NCBI GenBank assembly: GCA_956465555.1
Contig: OY101115.1
Span: 868,001 to 932,000 of the forward strand
Length of the DNA stretch: 64,000 nt
Direction of reading: 5' to 3'
Origin: Nitzschia sp. pyKryTriq1
Taxonomy: Eukaryota > Bacillariophyta > Bacillariophyceae > Bacillariales > Bacillariaceae
Shown in pieces: positions 30,067 to 39,933 of the stretch (its first letter is position 1; every line of letters starts with the position of its first letter). The notes under the pieces are model-generated. The model was not told the origin of the DNA. It ran no database searches and was given only the letters and a program-made list of their open reading frames with translations. Both the position numbers and the translations under genes were made by a program.

Positions 30067-33000
30067 ATGAGTGATAGCCAGAGCGAATACTCTGGTGATG
30101 ATCGGTCCGCTTCCCAGAGTGGTGGTAGTTCCAGGAGCCGAACGTCGCAGCAGGATGAGGAGACCAGCAATACCAGCCGACGACGAGACGACGACGAATA
30201 CTCGCGTTCCCGGAGCTCTCGTTCCTCGCGTTCGCGATCTGCAAGTCGATCTTCTTCTCGGGGAGGGAGTTATTCATCACGGTCACGGTCTCGGTCTCAG
30301 TCTCGATCTCGGGGGAGTCGTTCGTCCTCACGGGGGAGCTATTCCTCTCATCCTTCGCAATCATCCCGATCGCGATCCTCTGGTTCTTCACGAGACTCAC
30401 GATCGCGTTCTCGGGGGAACTATCGTTCAGATGAGGAGGAAAGTAGGAGCCGTACAACGACAAGCCAAGCATCTTCGCGGGGAAGCGATACCAGAAGTCT
30501 TGGCAGCAAGAAGAGTGATGCAAGTCGATCTACTGCTGGTTCTCGGTCATCCAAGAGCAGGGATAGTGGTCGTAGCAGCAACTTTTCGGGGAGTCGTAGC
30601 CACAAAAGTAGCCATTCGAAAAGTTCTCGATCACAAAAAAGTAATGCCAGCAGTCGATCATCTCGAAGCAGACCCTCCTCGGAACGAAGTGGAAGAGATA
30701 GTCCGAGTTTCCAGGAAGAAACGGTAGACGAAAATGATAGCAAACGCAGCGGTTACTCGCAGGGGTCACGATCGAAAAGAAGCCGTGATGATGATTCAGA
30801 CAGTCGATCATCCTCGCGGCGGAGCTCTCCTACAGAATCACGGAGCAAGGCGTCGGAACGAAGCGGGAGAGACAGTCCAAGTTTTGAGGAAGAAACAGTA
30901 GACGAAAATAATAGCAAACGCAGCGGCTACTCGCAGGGGTCACGGTCGAAAAGGAGTGGGGGGTCAAGTGCTCGATCATCGCAGCGGAGTTCTTTCACGG
31001 GAACTCGAAACAAGTCCTCGGAACGCAGTGGAAGAGATAGTCCGAGCTTTGAGGAAGAGACATTCGACGAGGGAAGCAAGCGAAGCAGCTACTCAAAGGG
31101 GTCGCGGTCGGAAAGGAGTGGTGATTCAGGCAGTCGATCATCGCGGCGAAGTCAACCATCGGAACACAGTGGAAGAAACAGTCCCAGTTTTGAGGAAGAG
31201 ACATTCGATGAGGGTAGCAAACGAAGTAGCTACTCAAAGAGTGCTCGTTCACATAGAAGTGGTGATTCAGGCAGCCGATCATCACGACGGAGTTCTTTCG
31301 GAGAAAGTCGAAGTCGATCATCGGAACGAAGCGCCCGAGACAGCCCCAGTTTCCTCGAAGAAACTGTCAACGATGAAAGCACATTTCCAGAGGACAGTCG
31401 CAGCAGAAGCAGTCGGTCGAGGAGTTCACGTTCGCAAAGAAGTAGGAGTAGTAGGTCGTCGCGCCGGAGTTTTACTGAATCAAGAAGCCGATCGCCGGAA
31501 CGAAGGGGACGAGATCATGATGATCGGAGTTTTGAGAGTATCCTGGGTGATCCAGGCCCAGTTCTGGAGGACAACTACAACGATGACGCCAGCACCTTTT
31601 CAGATGCAAGTCTGAGTGATAAAGAGAGTCAAAGGAAAATCAGAGAAAAGGATCCCGATATTTCTGGACAGTCCACCGATGGTGAAGCCGTTCTCGAGGG
31701 CAGTTTTAGTGACGCAAGTTTTGAAAGCAAAGCCCAACGCTCCATGGGAAGTGCCAAGGAAAAGCAGCAAACCCCGGTTCGAAAGAGCCCCAAGAAGGAA
31801 ATGCAACAATCACCGGTTCGAAGGAGCCCGAAGGAAGAAAAGCACCAAAGCCCGCTTCGAAAGAGCCCGAAGGAAGAAAAGCACCAAAGCCCGCTTCGAA
31901 AGAGCCTGAAGGAAGAAAAGCAGCAACGTCCAGTTCGAAAGGGCCCGAAAGGAGAAAAGCAGCAAAGCCCAGTTCGAAAGAGCCCGAAGGGAGAAAAGCA
32001 GCAAAGTCCAGTTCAAAAGAGTCCGAAGGAGGGAGAACAGCAAACTCCGATAAAAAAGAGCCCGAAAGCCAGAAAAGATCCCATCGTCGAGTCTAGCCCA
32101 AAGCCACATATCCATGAAAGTGAGGACCCCTTCAAGTCTCCCCGAAGGCGAAGTCCTAAACGAGATCAAACGCCTCAAACCAAGAACAAGGGTTCCGTTG
32201 GCGAGCCTGAGAAGAGGTCAGAAGGGCAGACCGGAGAATTGAAAGTGAGGTTTGAACCAGTAGTCCAAGTGCAACGATGTAGATCACTGGCAATACTGGG
32301 GACAATGTCGGACGCGGGCAAGTCGATTATGACCGCAGGTTTGTGTCGTGTCCTTGCCAACAACGGTGTTCGGGTGGCACCGTTCAAAGGGCAGAACATG
32401 AGCAACAACGCAGCTCCCGCTCTTTTACCCGACAAGGAACGTCGAAGAAGGTTATATAAATCGTTCCAAAAGGCCGTCGGGTATGCTATTCCGACCCCAC
32501 CAACTGATCAACCTGATACAGGGTATGGTGAAATCGGCACGGCTCAGTCACTTCAAGCAGAAGCATGTCGAATAGTTCCAAGGGTGGAAATGAACCCTGT
32601 TCTTTTGAAGTCTGGTGGACAAAATGATAAGGGAGAGTATATGTGTAGCGTTCTTGTTCTCGGCAAGGAGGTTGCTCGGGAGACCTACGGTGACCTGGGT
32701 AAACGAACCACCGACTTGCGAACGATGGTGTTAGAATCGCACCAGGCACTTGCCGAAGTGACTGAATGCGACGTTGTGCTAATGGAAGGAGCAGGCAGCT
32801 GCACTGAACTGAATCTAATGGAACGTGACATTGTCAATTTGCCCCTTGTAAGGTCGTTGCAATGCCCATGGTTGCTAGTGGCAAACATCGATTGCGGGGG
32901 TGTCTTTGCTCAAATCGTTGGAACGGTAGGTTGAATGATTCGAAATTCAACATCACTCTAATTTCTGTATCTTACTTGTCGCTGCTTTCGAAGAAAATGT

Positions 33001-34086
33001 GTGTATCAAAAAGAGACTGGTCTCTTTGCGCAGGGATAATTGTGAACAAGCTTCGTGGCGAGGCTAAGTATTTTGAACCAGGTCCAAAAATGATCGAGGT
33101 GAGTATGCGCGCTGTGCCCCAAAACCTGTAGGGCACTGATAATGACTTCGACAACCGAGCGACTCTCATCAGGTACTTGCTTTCAGGAAATGGTCGGGAA
33201 ACCTGTTTTTGTGGTCCCTTTTCTCAGAGATTTGAATTTACCGGAAGAGGATGGTGTTGGTGTTGAGCGTCGTCTAGCATGGGAAGGAACTGGTCACCTT
33301 CACCCAGAAGCGGATGACAATGAACTTGATAAGAAGCCGGTTGTGGTTGTAGTATCTTATCCTCACACAGCAATTTCAGACGATTTTTGCCCACTAGAAG
33401 CTGACCCGCGGTTCAGAGTGGAGTGGAGGAGGCGCCGAATCCCGCGACCCTACCCTCACACAACTGCTGTCATCATGCCCGGTTCTCGGTTGACCAGGAA
33501 GGACTTGAAATGGCTGCACGATTCTGGATGGGCTGCATTTATACGAAAGCACATTGCTTTGGGTGGAAGTGTGCTTGGTCTGTGTGGTGGCTATCAAATG
33601 CTTGGTTGGTCAGTTGATGATCCTGACAACATCGAGGGTTTTGTGGGATCGAATAAGGGTTTGGGGCTACTGCCGATTCGGACCAAGATTGAGCCACCAG
33701 AAGTCAAAGTCGTCGCCCCAAGACAAGGAAAGCTCTATCCGTCAGGCAAACCGGTCGAGGGTTTTGAATTGCATTGCGGGCAGAGCCACATCGTGATGGA
33801 GCTCGGTCAGCCCTGGGGCGACGAGATCCATCCTTTGGTGGTATTCGATGATGGGAAACCTGAAGGCATGTGTGCACGCACGGTTCGGGGAACGTATATG
33901 CATGGAATATTGTGGTCACCCGAAGCACGAGTTGAACTCTTAGTGCCCGACAAATCAAAGTTTCCGGTACTTTCTGCTGACCTCAAGATCATAGATCCAC
34001 TCGACCGCCTAGCTGAACATCTCGAATCTTGCGGGCTCGATTTTGAAACATTGCGGCAAATGATATCTTCTCACAGAAATCGATGA
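30067..34086 (+). CDS. RS-rich domain fused to cobyric acid synthase (CobQ/CbiP), three exons
   Basis: Exons 30067-32925, 32994-33098 and 33187-34086 (phase 0, introns 68 and 88 bp) give 1,287 aa. Residues 1-~480 are an arginine/serine-rich domain with internal repeats. Residues ~560-665 carry KSPKEEK-type repeats. Residues ~738-1287 are a full-length CobQ: P-loop GTMSDAGKS (745-753), APFKGQNMSNN, EIGTAQSLQAEA, MEGAGS, NIDCGGVFAQIVGT, then the glutamine amidotransferase domain with nucleophile Cys1121 (LGLCGGYQMLG) and His1227 (YMHGIL). CobQ amidates adenosylcobyrinic acid a,c-diamide in B12 synthesis, a pathway not known complete in eukaryotes. No stop or splice site separates the RS part from CobQ, so a real fusion is likeliest; an internal promoter for CobQ alone cannot be excluded. 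Confidence 0.85.
30676..31380 (+). repeat. Coding repeats in the RS domain (5 units)
   Basis: Five degenerate units of about 130-175 bp, each starting with codons for SERSGRDSPSF-EEET (near 30678, 30853, 31018, 31150 and 31321) followed by KRS-YS-GSRS and SRSSRRS blocks. The DSPSF core is the least variable part. Confidence 0.8.
31752..32060 (+). repeat. Coding KSPK repeats (39-42 bp units)
   Basis: About eight tandem units encoding variants of KSPKEEKHQSPLR or KQQSPVR, between the RS domain and CobQ. Two adjacent units near 31835-31915 are almost identical, suggesting recent slippage. Confidence 0.85.
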
Positions 34087-34132
34087 GCTTGTTAAAAGAC
34101 GAGAAACAGAAGTAAAACTCGTTGCCACTAGT

Positions 34133-36382
34133 CTAGTTTCTTTCATGAGTAAATTTACCAACTAGGTACGGTATAGCCATCTTCAATTGGTCTTTGTCGT
34201 GGAAGCGTTCGAAGAACGAAGTGGCATCCTGCCCGGCCAATTCGTGGATTATTTCCGGGCCACCGGGGTGCTCCTCGCTGAATTGTGTCAGGTTGTATAC
34301 CATACCATCTATGACCAACCAGCAGTCATCAGAATTATCGTGTTTCGCGATATCTTGGGCAGAAAGCTCCAGGATCTCGCTTCGACAGGTTTCTGCACCG
34401 GCTTCGCCGGCAAAATAACCGATATGATACCTTTCGACTCTGGTCAGAGTGATGGTAGAGTGAACGCTCAAGAAAGTTTTGGTGGCTTCCTTTCCACAAA
34501 GAGAGGAGATAGCACTCATTCCGCCTACATGATATAGAATGAAGTTCGTCAAATCATAAACCTTGCCATGCAACCCAACAAAGCAGTCTGTAGGTTCCTT
34601 GTGCTCAGATAGTTCGGTGAGGGTAAAATTTCTCTGAGGTTTCAAAAGTGTTTGAGGCGGTGATCTATTCGGACATTGTGCCTTCGCTTCATCACTTTGG
34701 TATCCGTTTAGAGAAATCTTTTTCCCAACTATCGTCCCAAATACAGCGCACTCCAGCAGAGAGTTACCCCCGAGCCGATTGTTCCCATGGACGCCTCCGG
34801 TCACTTCTCCGACCGCATACAGACCAGGAATGATACCCCCGTCGTTCCCAATCACTTCCCCAGAAGGACTGATCTTCACACCTCCCATGCAGTAATGAAG
34901 CACGGGCGTCACCTCACCTACATAGTACTCTTCCGCCTCCAAGTCTTCACCGGGAAGGCCTTCAAAATCTGTCTTTCCAAACACATCACCACCACCCTCA
35001 CCAGCCGCAACCGACTGATATTCTCGAAGCGTGGAAACAAGGGTGCCGTGTGGGATCTTCAAGTGGTTTGCCAAGCTCTCCAAGCCCTTCAGCTTCGTCA
35101 TCAAGCCTTTTCGCATGTACGTGCCGATGTGCCGTTCGGCACTTCTGGCTGCCTCCGCTGACAGTAGCACGTAGAAGGTTGGGATAGTTGTGTCAGGATT
35201 CCAGGTTCGACTTTCGCTGTATTGGACATCGTGCCCCAACATCTTGTCGGTGACATAGTCTCGTGTCCCCAGCTCATTGCAAAAGCGTTGGCCTTGTTTG
35301 TTGAGCAGAATACCACCCACACCTCGCAAGAGCTCCGCTGCCAACACTTTGTGGGGGCTCGTAGGATCTGCCGGATCGACGAAGCCAGTGGGATGGATTT
35401 GGATCTTTTCCATGTCTCTGGTCGTTGCCCCGATATTTTGTGCTAAATGAATTCCATCGCCCGTAGAGAATAAGCCTGCTGTTGCTGCCATATTTTGTAG
35501 CTCTGGTCGATACTGGCGCAATAGAGACCCCTCGGATCGGTCTGAGGCGAAACCCCCAGTAGCTAGGATAACGTTGTCGGCTCGCAAAAGTACAGGTACT
35601 CTACCTTTTCCCTGCACCCGTACACCCCTGACTCGACCGGCTGAATCCTTTACTATGCGTGTCACAGAGTGTTCCACGAGCACATGAGCCTTTCCTCTGG
35701 ATTCAAAGGCATGGATAGCATTTTCCATGGCTGTCATGACTTCGACCCCAACAAAGCCTGCAGTCGGTCGATGCGTGCGCTTTCTAGAGTGACCTCCAAG
35801 CTGCACCTGTGGAGATGATAGATCCACTCCCACTCTCTGCCGTAACCACTTCAAGGTCTTTGCACTTTTTCCAACGAGGACCGTGACAAGTTGTTTGTCC
35901 ACGATATCTCCAGCCGATTGCAAGGTATCCTGCAAGAATAGATCTAAGGTATCATTTGTTGGCTCACTCTCAAGTGCAATAACGGTAGAATTTCCACCCT
36001 GAAAGCAGCACCCATTGATCCCCGAGCTGGCCTTGTTGGAATTTCCGCCCAAGAATGGCTCTTTTTCTACTATCCAGACGGTCCCCCAGCGATCCAAGAT
36101 ACTGAGAGCGGCTGTTTGACCGGCCAGTCCGCTTCCAACGACGATGGCATCTGCTATTGGTGTTTGCTCAAAGAATGAAGGCTCCACCAATACATTATCA
36201 TTCCCTGCTGATGATGAAGTTCCATTATGTGCGTTATTTTCTGCCCTGGCCGTGACGATGCCAGAAATACAGAAACTAAAAATAAAAATCATGACGAGGT
36301 CGACAACCTGACCGCGATAAACATTTTGCCGAAGACAACCAAACCGAGCACTATGATATGGAAGAGACATTACGTATGTCAA
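34133..36382 (-). CDS. Fumarate reductase-(cytochrome b5)2, paralog A
   Basis: 749 aa, single exon. A hydrophobic signal/anchor (VVDLVMIFIFSFCISGIVTA, residues ~26-46) precedes a flavoprotein domain at ~75-560 with VVGSGLAG, GGNSNKASSGINGCC, IHPTGF, AELLRGVGG, NELGTR, LHYCMGG and NNRLGGNSLLE, covering the catalytic His/Arg set of soluble fumarate reductases. Two cytochrome b5 domains follow (~590-660 and ~672-745). The first has HVGG instead of HPGG but keeps both likely heme His; the second has HPGG and FHDK. It presumably acts in the secretory lumen, taking electrons via b5 heme to reduce fumarate. Unlike the upstream fusion it lacks ERO1. It shares an 820-bp core with paralog B. Confidence 0.9.
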   Translation of the reverse strand: MTYVMSLPYHSARFGCLRQNVYRGQVVDLVMIFIFSFCISGIVTARAENNAHNGTSSSAGNDNVLVEPSFFEQTPIADAIVVGSGLAGQTAALSILDRWGTVWIVEKEPFLGGNSNKASSGINGCCFQGGNSTVIALESEPTNDTLDLFLQDTLQSAGDIVDKQLVTVLVGKSAKTLKWLRQRVGVDLSSPQVQLGGHSRKRTHRPTAGFVGVEVMTAMENAIHAFESRGKAHVLVEHSVTRIVKDSAGRVRGVRVQGKGRVPVLLRADNVILATGGFASDRSEGSLLRQYRPELQNMAATAGLFSTGDGIHLAQNIGATTRDMEKIQIHPTGFVDPADPTSPHKVLAAELLRGVGGILLNKQGQRFCNELGTRDYVTDKMLGHDVQYSESRTWNPDTTIPTFYVLLSAEAARSAERHIGTYMRKGLMTKLKGLESLANHLKIPHGTLVSTLREYQSVAAGEGGGDVFGKTDFEGLPGEDLEAEEYYVGEVTPVLHYCMGGVKISPSGEVIGNDGGIIPGLYAVGEVTGGVHGNNRLGGNSLLECAVFGTIVGKKISLNGYQSDEAKAQCPNRSPPQTLLKPQRNFTLTELSEHKEPTDCFVGLHGKVYDLTNFILYHVGGMSAISSLCGKEATKTFLSVHSTITLTRVERYHIGYFAGEAGAETCRSEILELSAQDIAKHDNSDDCWLVIDGMVYNLTQFSEEHPGGPEIIHELAGQDATSFFERFHDKDQLKMAIPYLVGKFTHERN
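34720..35539 (-). repeat. 820-bp core shared with paralog B (copy 1)
   Basis: The sequence appears identical to 37441-38260 (offset 2,721 bp) across the flavin/catalytic core. Identity stops abruptly on both sides, where the paralogs differ clearly. Gene conversion is the likeliest cause. Confidence 0.88.
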
Positions 36383-36844
36383 TCGATAGGAAAGTATTGT
36401 GTGAGGGGTACGTGAGTTTGTTGTATGGTCTTTGCTGCTTTCTTTCGAAAGTATTGTGATGTTCGGTCGGTGTCTTGGTTCGCTTCGTGCTTGTGTGCTT
36501 GCGATGCATCATCGCGGGCGGGGCGAGAGCTCAGTTACGAGAATCAGTTATTTTTATGGCGGGCGTGTTGTTTCGGTCATCGATTGTGTTTGGGCTACTG
36601 AATTAGATAGGTGCCCTGTGACAAATGTGGGACATATTCAGCACGTATATTATTTTGTACATTTATTATCGCAAGATGATTATTGCAAGTTTGAAAAGGC
36701 CCAAGAAGAATGACGCCACCGAGAGATACATACTCGTATCCAAGCAAGATAGATTGAACAAGAAGCTGCTTCAAAATTCGATGATCATTATTCTATTTCT
36801 TTCGAAAAAAGATACTCCTACCAGCTAGTAGTAGCAACTACTTT
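36383..36844. other. Intergenic between the fumarate reductase paralogs
   Basis: About 460 bp; promoter of paralog A and 3' flank of paralog B. AT-rich in its second half. No gene is seen. Confidence 0.45.
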
Positions 36845-39262
36845 TTAGTGGGAAAACTGTCCAACCACGTAAGGTTTAATCATTTTCAGTTTCTCCTTGG
36901 AGTGGAAGACTTCGTAGGACGCAGTAGCGTCCTTTCCCGCCATTTTCTGAATGATGTAGGCTCCACCGGGATGTCCTTTGCTGAATTCAGTAAGGTCATA
37001 AACTGTTCCATGTATCACGACCCAACATTCATCGGTAGAATTATGAAGCATGAGGTCCTTTTCTATGATGCGCTGCAAAACCGGTTCCTTGCCGGATTCT
37101 TTGGGCACGTTTTCAGTAGAGAGGAGATGACCCATAATGTGCTTTTGGACTTGGCTCAAAACGTTGGACGAGTGAACGCCCAAGAAGGTTTCGGTAGCCT
37201 CGATTCCACAAAGCGAAAGGATTGAGTCACTACCTCCAGGATGGCGGTGAAGAAAGGCAGACAGATCGTAAACTTTCCCATCCAACCCCACGAAACAGTC
37301 CGTCGGCTTGCCGTGCTCAAATAACTCTGCGAAGGTAAAACTCCGCTCGAGCTGTGGTGATAGAATCATAGGAGACGGTACAACTGGAGAGTGATGGGAT
37401 TTTTCACCATCCGTTCTTCCTTTTCCATCCAACGATACAATTTTCCCAACTATCGTCCCAAATACAGCGCACTCCAGCAGAGAGTTACCCCCGAGCCGAT
37501 TGTTCCCATGGACGCCTCCGGTCACTTCTCCGACCGCATACAGACCAGGAATGATACCCCCGTCGTTCCCAATCACTTCCCCAGAAGGACTGATCTTCAC
37601 ACCTCCCATGCAGTAATGAAGCACGGGCGTCACCTCACCTACATAGTACTCTTCCGCCTCCAAGTCTTCACCGGGAAGGCCTTCAAAATCTGTCTTTCCA
37701 AACACATCACCACCACCCTCACCAGCCGCAACCGACTGATATTCTCGAAGCGTGGAAACAAGGGTGCCGTGTGGGATCTTCAAGTGGTTTGCCAAGCTCT
37801 CCAAGCCCTTCAGCTTCGTCATCAAGCCTTTTCGCATGTACGTGCCGATGTGCCGTTCGGCACTTCTGGCTGCCTCCGCTGACAGTAGCACGTAGAAGGT
37901 TGGGATAGTTGTGTCAGGATTCCAGGTTCGACTTTCGCTGTATTGGACATCGTGCCCCAACATCTTGTCGGTGACATAGTCTCGTGTCCCCAGCTCATTG
38001 CAAAAGCGTTGGCCTTGTTTGTTGAGCAGAATACCACCCACACCTCGCAAGAGCTCCGCTGCCAACACTTTGTGGGGGCTCGTAGGATCTGCCGGATCGA
38101 CGAAGCCAGTGGGATGGATTTGGATCTTTTCCATGTCTCTGGTCGTTGCCCCGATATTTTGTGCTAAATGAATTCCATCGCCCGTAGAGAATAAGCCTGC
38201 TGTTGCTGCCATATTTTGTAGCTCTGGTCGATACTGGCGCAATAGAGACCCCTCGGATCGATCGGAGGCGAAACCCCCAGTAGCTAGGATAACGCTGTCA
38301 CTTCGCAAAAGTACAGGCTCGCCACCCTGTTTGTCGCTTTTTTCGACCTGCACGCCCCGGATCCGACCAACGGCATCTTTCACGACACCAGTCACCTTGT
38401 GTTCGACGAGTATTCGGGCATCGCCTGATGATTCATAGCTACGAATGGCATTTTCCATAGCATTCATAATTTCTGCTCCTACAAATCCTACCGTTGGTCG
38501 GTGAGTGCGTCTTCGTGAATGACCTCCGAGTTGTACCAGCGGTGCCGATAGTAAATCCACTCCCACACGCTCCTGCAACCATTTCAATGCAGGTGCACTT
38601 TGCTGTACGAGCGTTTCAATTAGGTTGATATTCGCGACGTCCCCAGCGGATCGAAAAGTATCCTCATAAAACAAGGCCAAGGTATCGTTGGTCACTGGAC
38701 TGAACGAGGATGTCATGATGACCCTTGTTGAAGAATTTCCATCGTGTTGTTGTTCTTGCTGAAAGCAGCAACCATTAATGCCGGAGCTAGCCTTGTTGGA
38801 ATTTCCGCCTAAGATTGGCTCCTTCTCGATAATTATCACCCTTCCTCCACGGTCCAAAATCTGTAGGGCTGCGGTTAAGCCAGCCAGTCCGCTGCCGACA
38901 ACGATACCATCTGCGATCGGTGATTGCTCAAAGAAAATGGAGGGTATCGGTGATTGCTGCTTGTTGGCTTTCTGATTATTGATAAGATGAGGGGTGACCA
39001 AACGCCCACGCAACGGTCGCTTCTTTGTCAAAGACGCCAAAGGCACTTGTTTTGTTGCTATCCTCTCATCTTTCGTGACAATGGCCGTCGGCCATGTCCA
39101 ATAAATAGAAAAACACGAGAACAGCAGAAGGGCCAGACCGATCATCACTTTGTCGTCACCATTGCATGGAGGCTGCTTGCGCTCCCAGCGATGCCGATGG
39201 GGACCACGACGACTGTGCTGAGTTTGTAACGGAGAAGGATGTCGTCGTGAGAACGTCGTCAT
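36845..39262 (-). CDS. Fumarate reductase-(cytochrome b5)2, paralog B
   Basis: 805 aa, single exon. A basic ~37-residue N-terminus precedes one transmembrane segment (VMIGLALLLFSCFSIYWTWP), suggesting a type II signal anchor with the catalytic part in the lumen, where paralog A has a signal-peptide-like start. The flavoprotein domain (~118-620) has GSGLAG, GGNSNKASSGINGCC and the same catalytic motifs as paralog A. Two cytochrome b5 domains (~640-715 and ~728-803) both keep HPGG plus a second His (GVHSSN, VFHSKE). The sequence outside the shared core differs widely from paralog A, including the linker and both b5 domains. Confidence 0.9.
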   Translation of the reverse strand: MTTFSRRHPSPLQTQHSRRGPHRHRWERKQPPCNGDDKVMIGLALLLFSCFSIYWTWPTAIVTKDERIATKQVPLASLTKKRPLRGRLVTPHLINNQKANKQQSPIPSIFFEQSPIADGIVVGSGLAGLTAALQILDRGGRVIIIEKEPILGGNSNKASSGINGCCFQQEQQHDGNSSTRVIMTSSFSPVTNDTLALFYEDTFRSAGDVANINLIETLVQQSAPALKWLQERVGVDLLSAPLVQLGGHSRRRTHRPTVGFVGAEIMNAMENAIRSYESSGDARILVEHKVTGVVKDAVGRIRGVQVEKSDKQGGEPVLLRSDSVILATGGFASDRSEGSLLRQYRPELQNMAATAGLFSTGDGIHLAQNIGATTRDMEKIQIHPTGFVDPADPTSPHKVLAAELLRGVGGILLNKQGQRFCNELGTRDYVTDKMLGHDVQYSESRTWNPDTTIPTFYVLLSAEAARSAERHIGTYMRKGLMTKLKGLESLANHLKIPHGTLVSTLREYQSVAAGEGGGDVFGKTDFEGLPGEDLEAEEYYVGEVTPVLHYCMGGVKISPSGEVIGNDGGIIPGLYAVGEVTGGVHGNNRLGGNSLLECAVFGTIVGKIVSLDGKGRTDGEKSHHSPVVPSPMILSPQLERSFTFAELFEHGKPTDCFVGLDGKVYDLSAFLHRHPGGSDSILSLCGIEATETFLGVHSSNVLSQVQKHIMGHLLSTENVPKESGKEPVLQRIIEKDLMLHNSTDECWVVIHGTVYDLTEFSKGHPGGAYIIQKMAGKDATASYEVFHSKEKLKMIKPYVVGQFSH
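37441..38260 (-). repeat. 820-bp core shared with paralog A (copy 2)
   Basis: Second copy of the shared core, equivalent to 34720-35539. It even contains the same antisense and alternative-frame ORFs, which is expected only if synonymous sites are also identical. Confidence 0.88.
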
Positions 39263-39559
39263 TCTTGTTTATTGTCGAATGAATGAATACTAATGTTGTT
39301 GTTGTTGTTGTTGGCGTTGTCGTGTGAAGTTCGTTTGTTGTGGTTTTGTTGTACAGCTAATAGTTGACGACTTCGCGTTTTCTTCGTCGGCGCGGGGGTT
39401 CGGGTTCATGGATTATTGTGGCAAACGCCTAGCGACGGAACAGTGTGGTGGAGGGGATGTGTACGTATCTGTTGTACTGCGGAGGTACTGGCAGAAGCAC
39501 TGTAGATCGAATTGATGTGGTCATATTAGTCAGGCTAGTAGCGGTCGGGTCATTTGAGA
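39263..39559. other. Upstream of paralog B
   Basis: Probable promoter of paralog B, with a (TTG)n microsatellite at about 39293-39316 within 50 bp of the start codon. Nothing else is recognised. Confidence 0.45.
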
Positions 39560-39933
39560 GTGACTGGACCGTGCGGTACTGCGCGGCAAACCCTAAGGGG
39601 GGAGGCCCTACCCCTTAGTAGTGACTTCCCACGACCGGAAATATTGTTACCAAGCAACCTTTTTTAACGCGCTTTTTATGTTTCCATTTTTCACGACCGA
39701 TGCTTATTTCCACGTTTCTTACGTCAACGATTCTTATTTCAACGAATGGATTCTTATTTCAACGGTTCTTATTTCAACGGATGTTATTTCAACGAATGGT
39801 TCCTTATTTCAACGAATGGTTCCTTATTTCAATGTCAATGCCATAAAAATCAACGCTTCCATTAAGTATTCCTAGCTGGGGGGTCATGAGCCCGACGCTA
39901 GGGTTCGCCCGTACTACCGCACCGTCCTGTTAC
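39560..39933. mobile_element. Short MITE-like inverted-repeat element
   Basis: About 374 bp. Terminal inverted repeats of ~35 bp at 39560-39595 and 39899-39933 share GGAC-GTGCGGTA and AACCCTA cores with several mismatches and one gap. Inside are a CTAAGGGG/CCCCTTAG palindrome (39593-39618) and a tandem array of TTATTTCAACGAATGGTTC-like units (39704-39830; the last three units have 20-bp spacing). There is no ORF and no clear target-site duplication. The terminal sequence differs from the larger element at 6.5-7.6 kb, so it is probably a different family. Confidence 0.6.

Noticed and set aside
31810-32178. Antisense ORF rich in Leu/Ala/Arg
   Set aside because: Mirror image of the KSPK coding repeats in the RS-CobQ gene.
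32926-33033. Alternative intron end at 33033 (CAG) in the CobQ gene
   Set aside because: That acceptor would put the next exon out of frame. The acceptor at 32993 keeps phase and restores the expected residue spacing before GIIVNKLRG.
30067-34086. RS-rich gene and CobQ as two separate genes
   Set aside because: The frame is continuous with no stop, no clear splice pair and no promoter-like gap at the junction; Met codons near the CobQ start lie inside conserved motifs.
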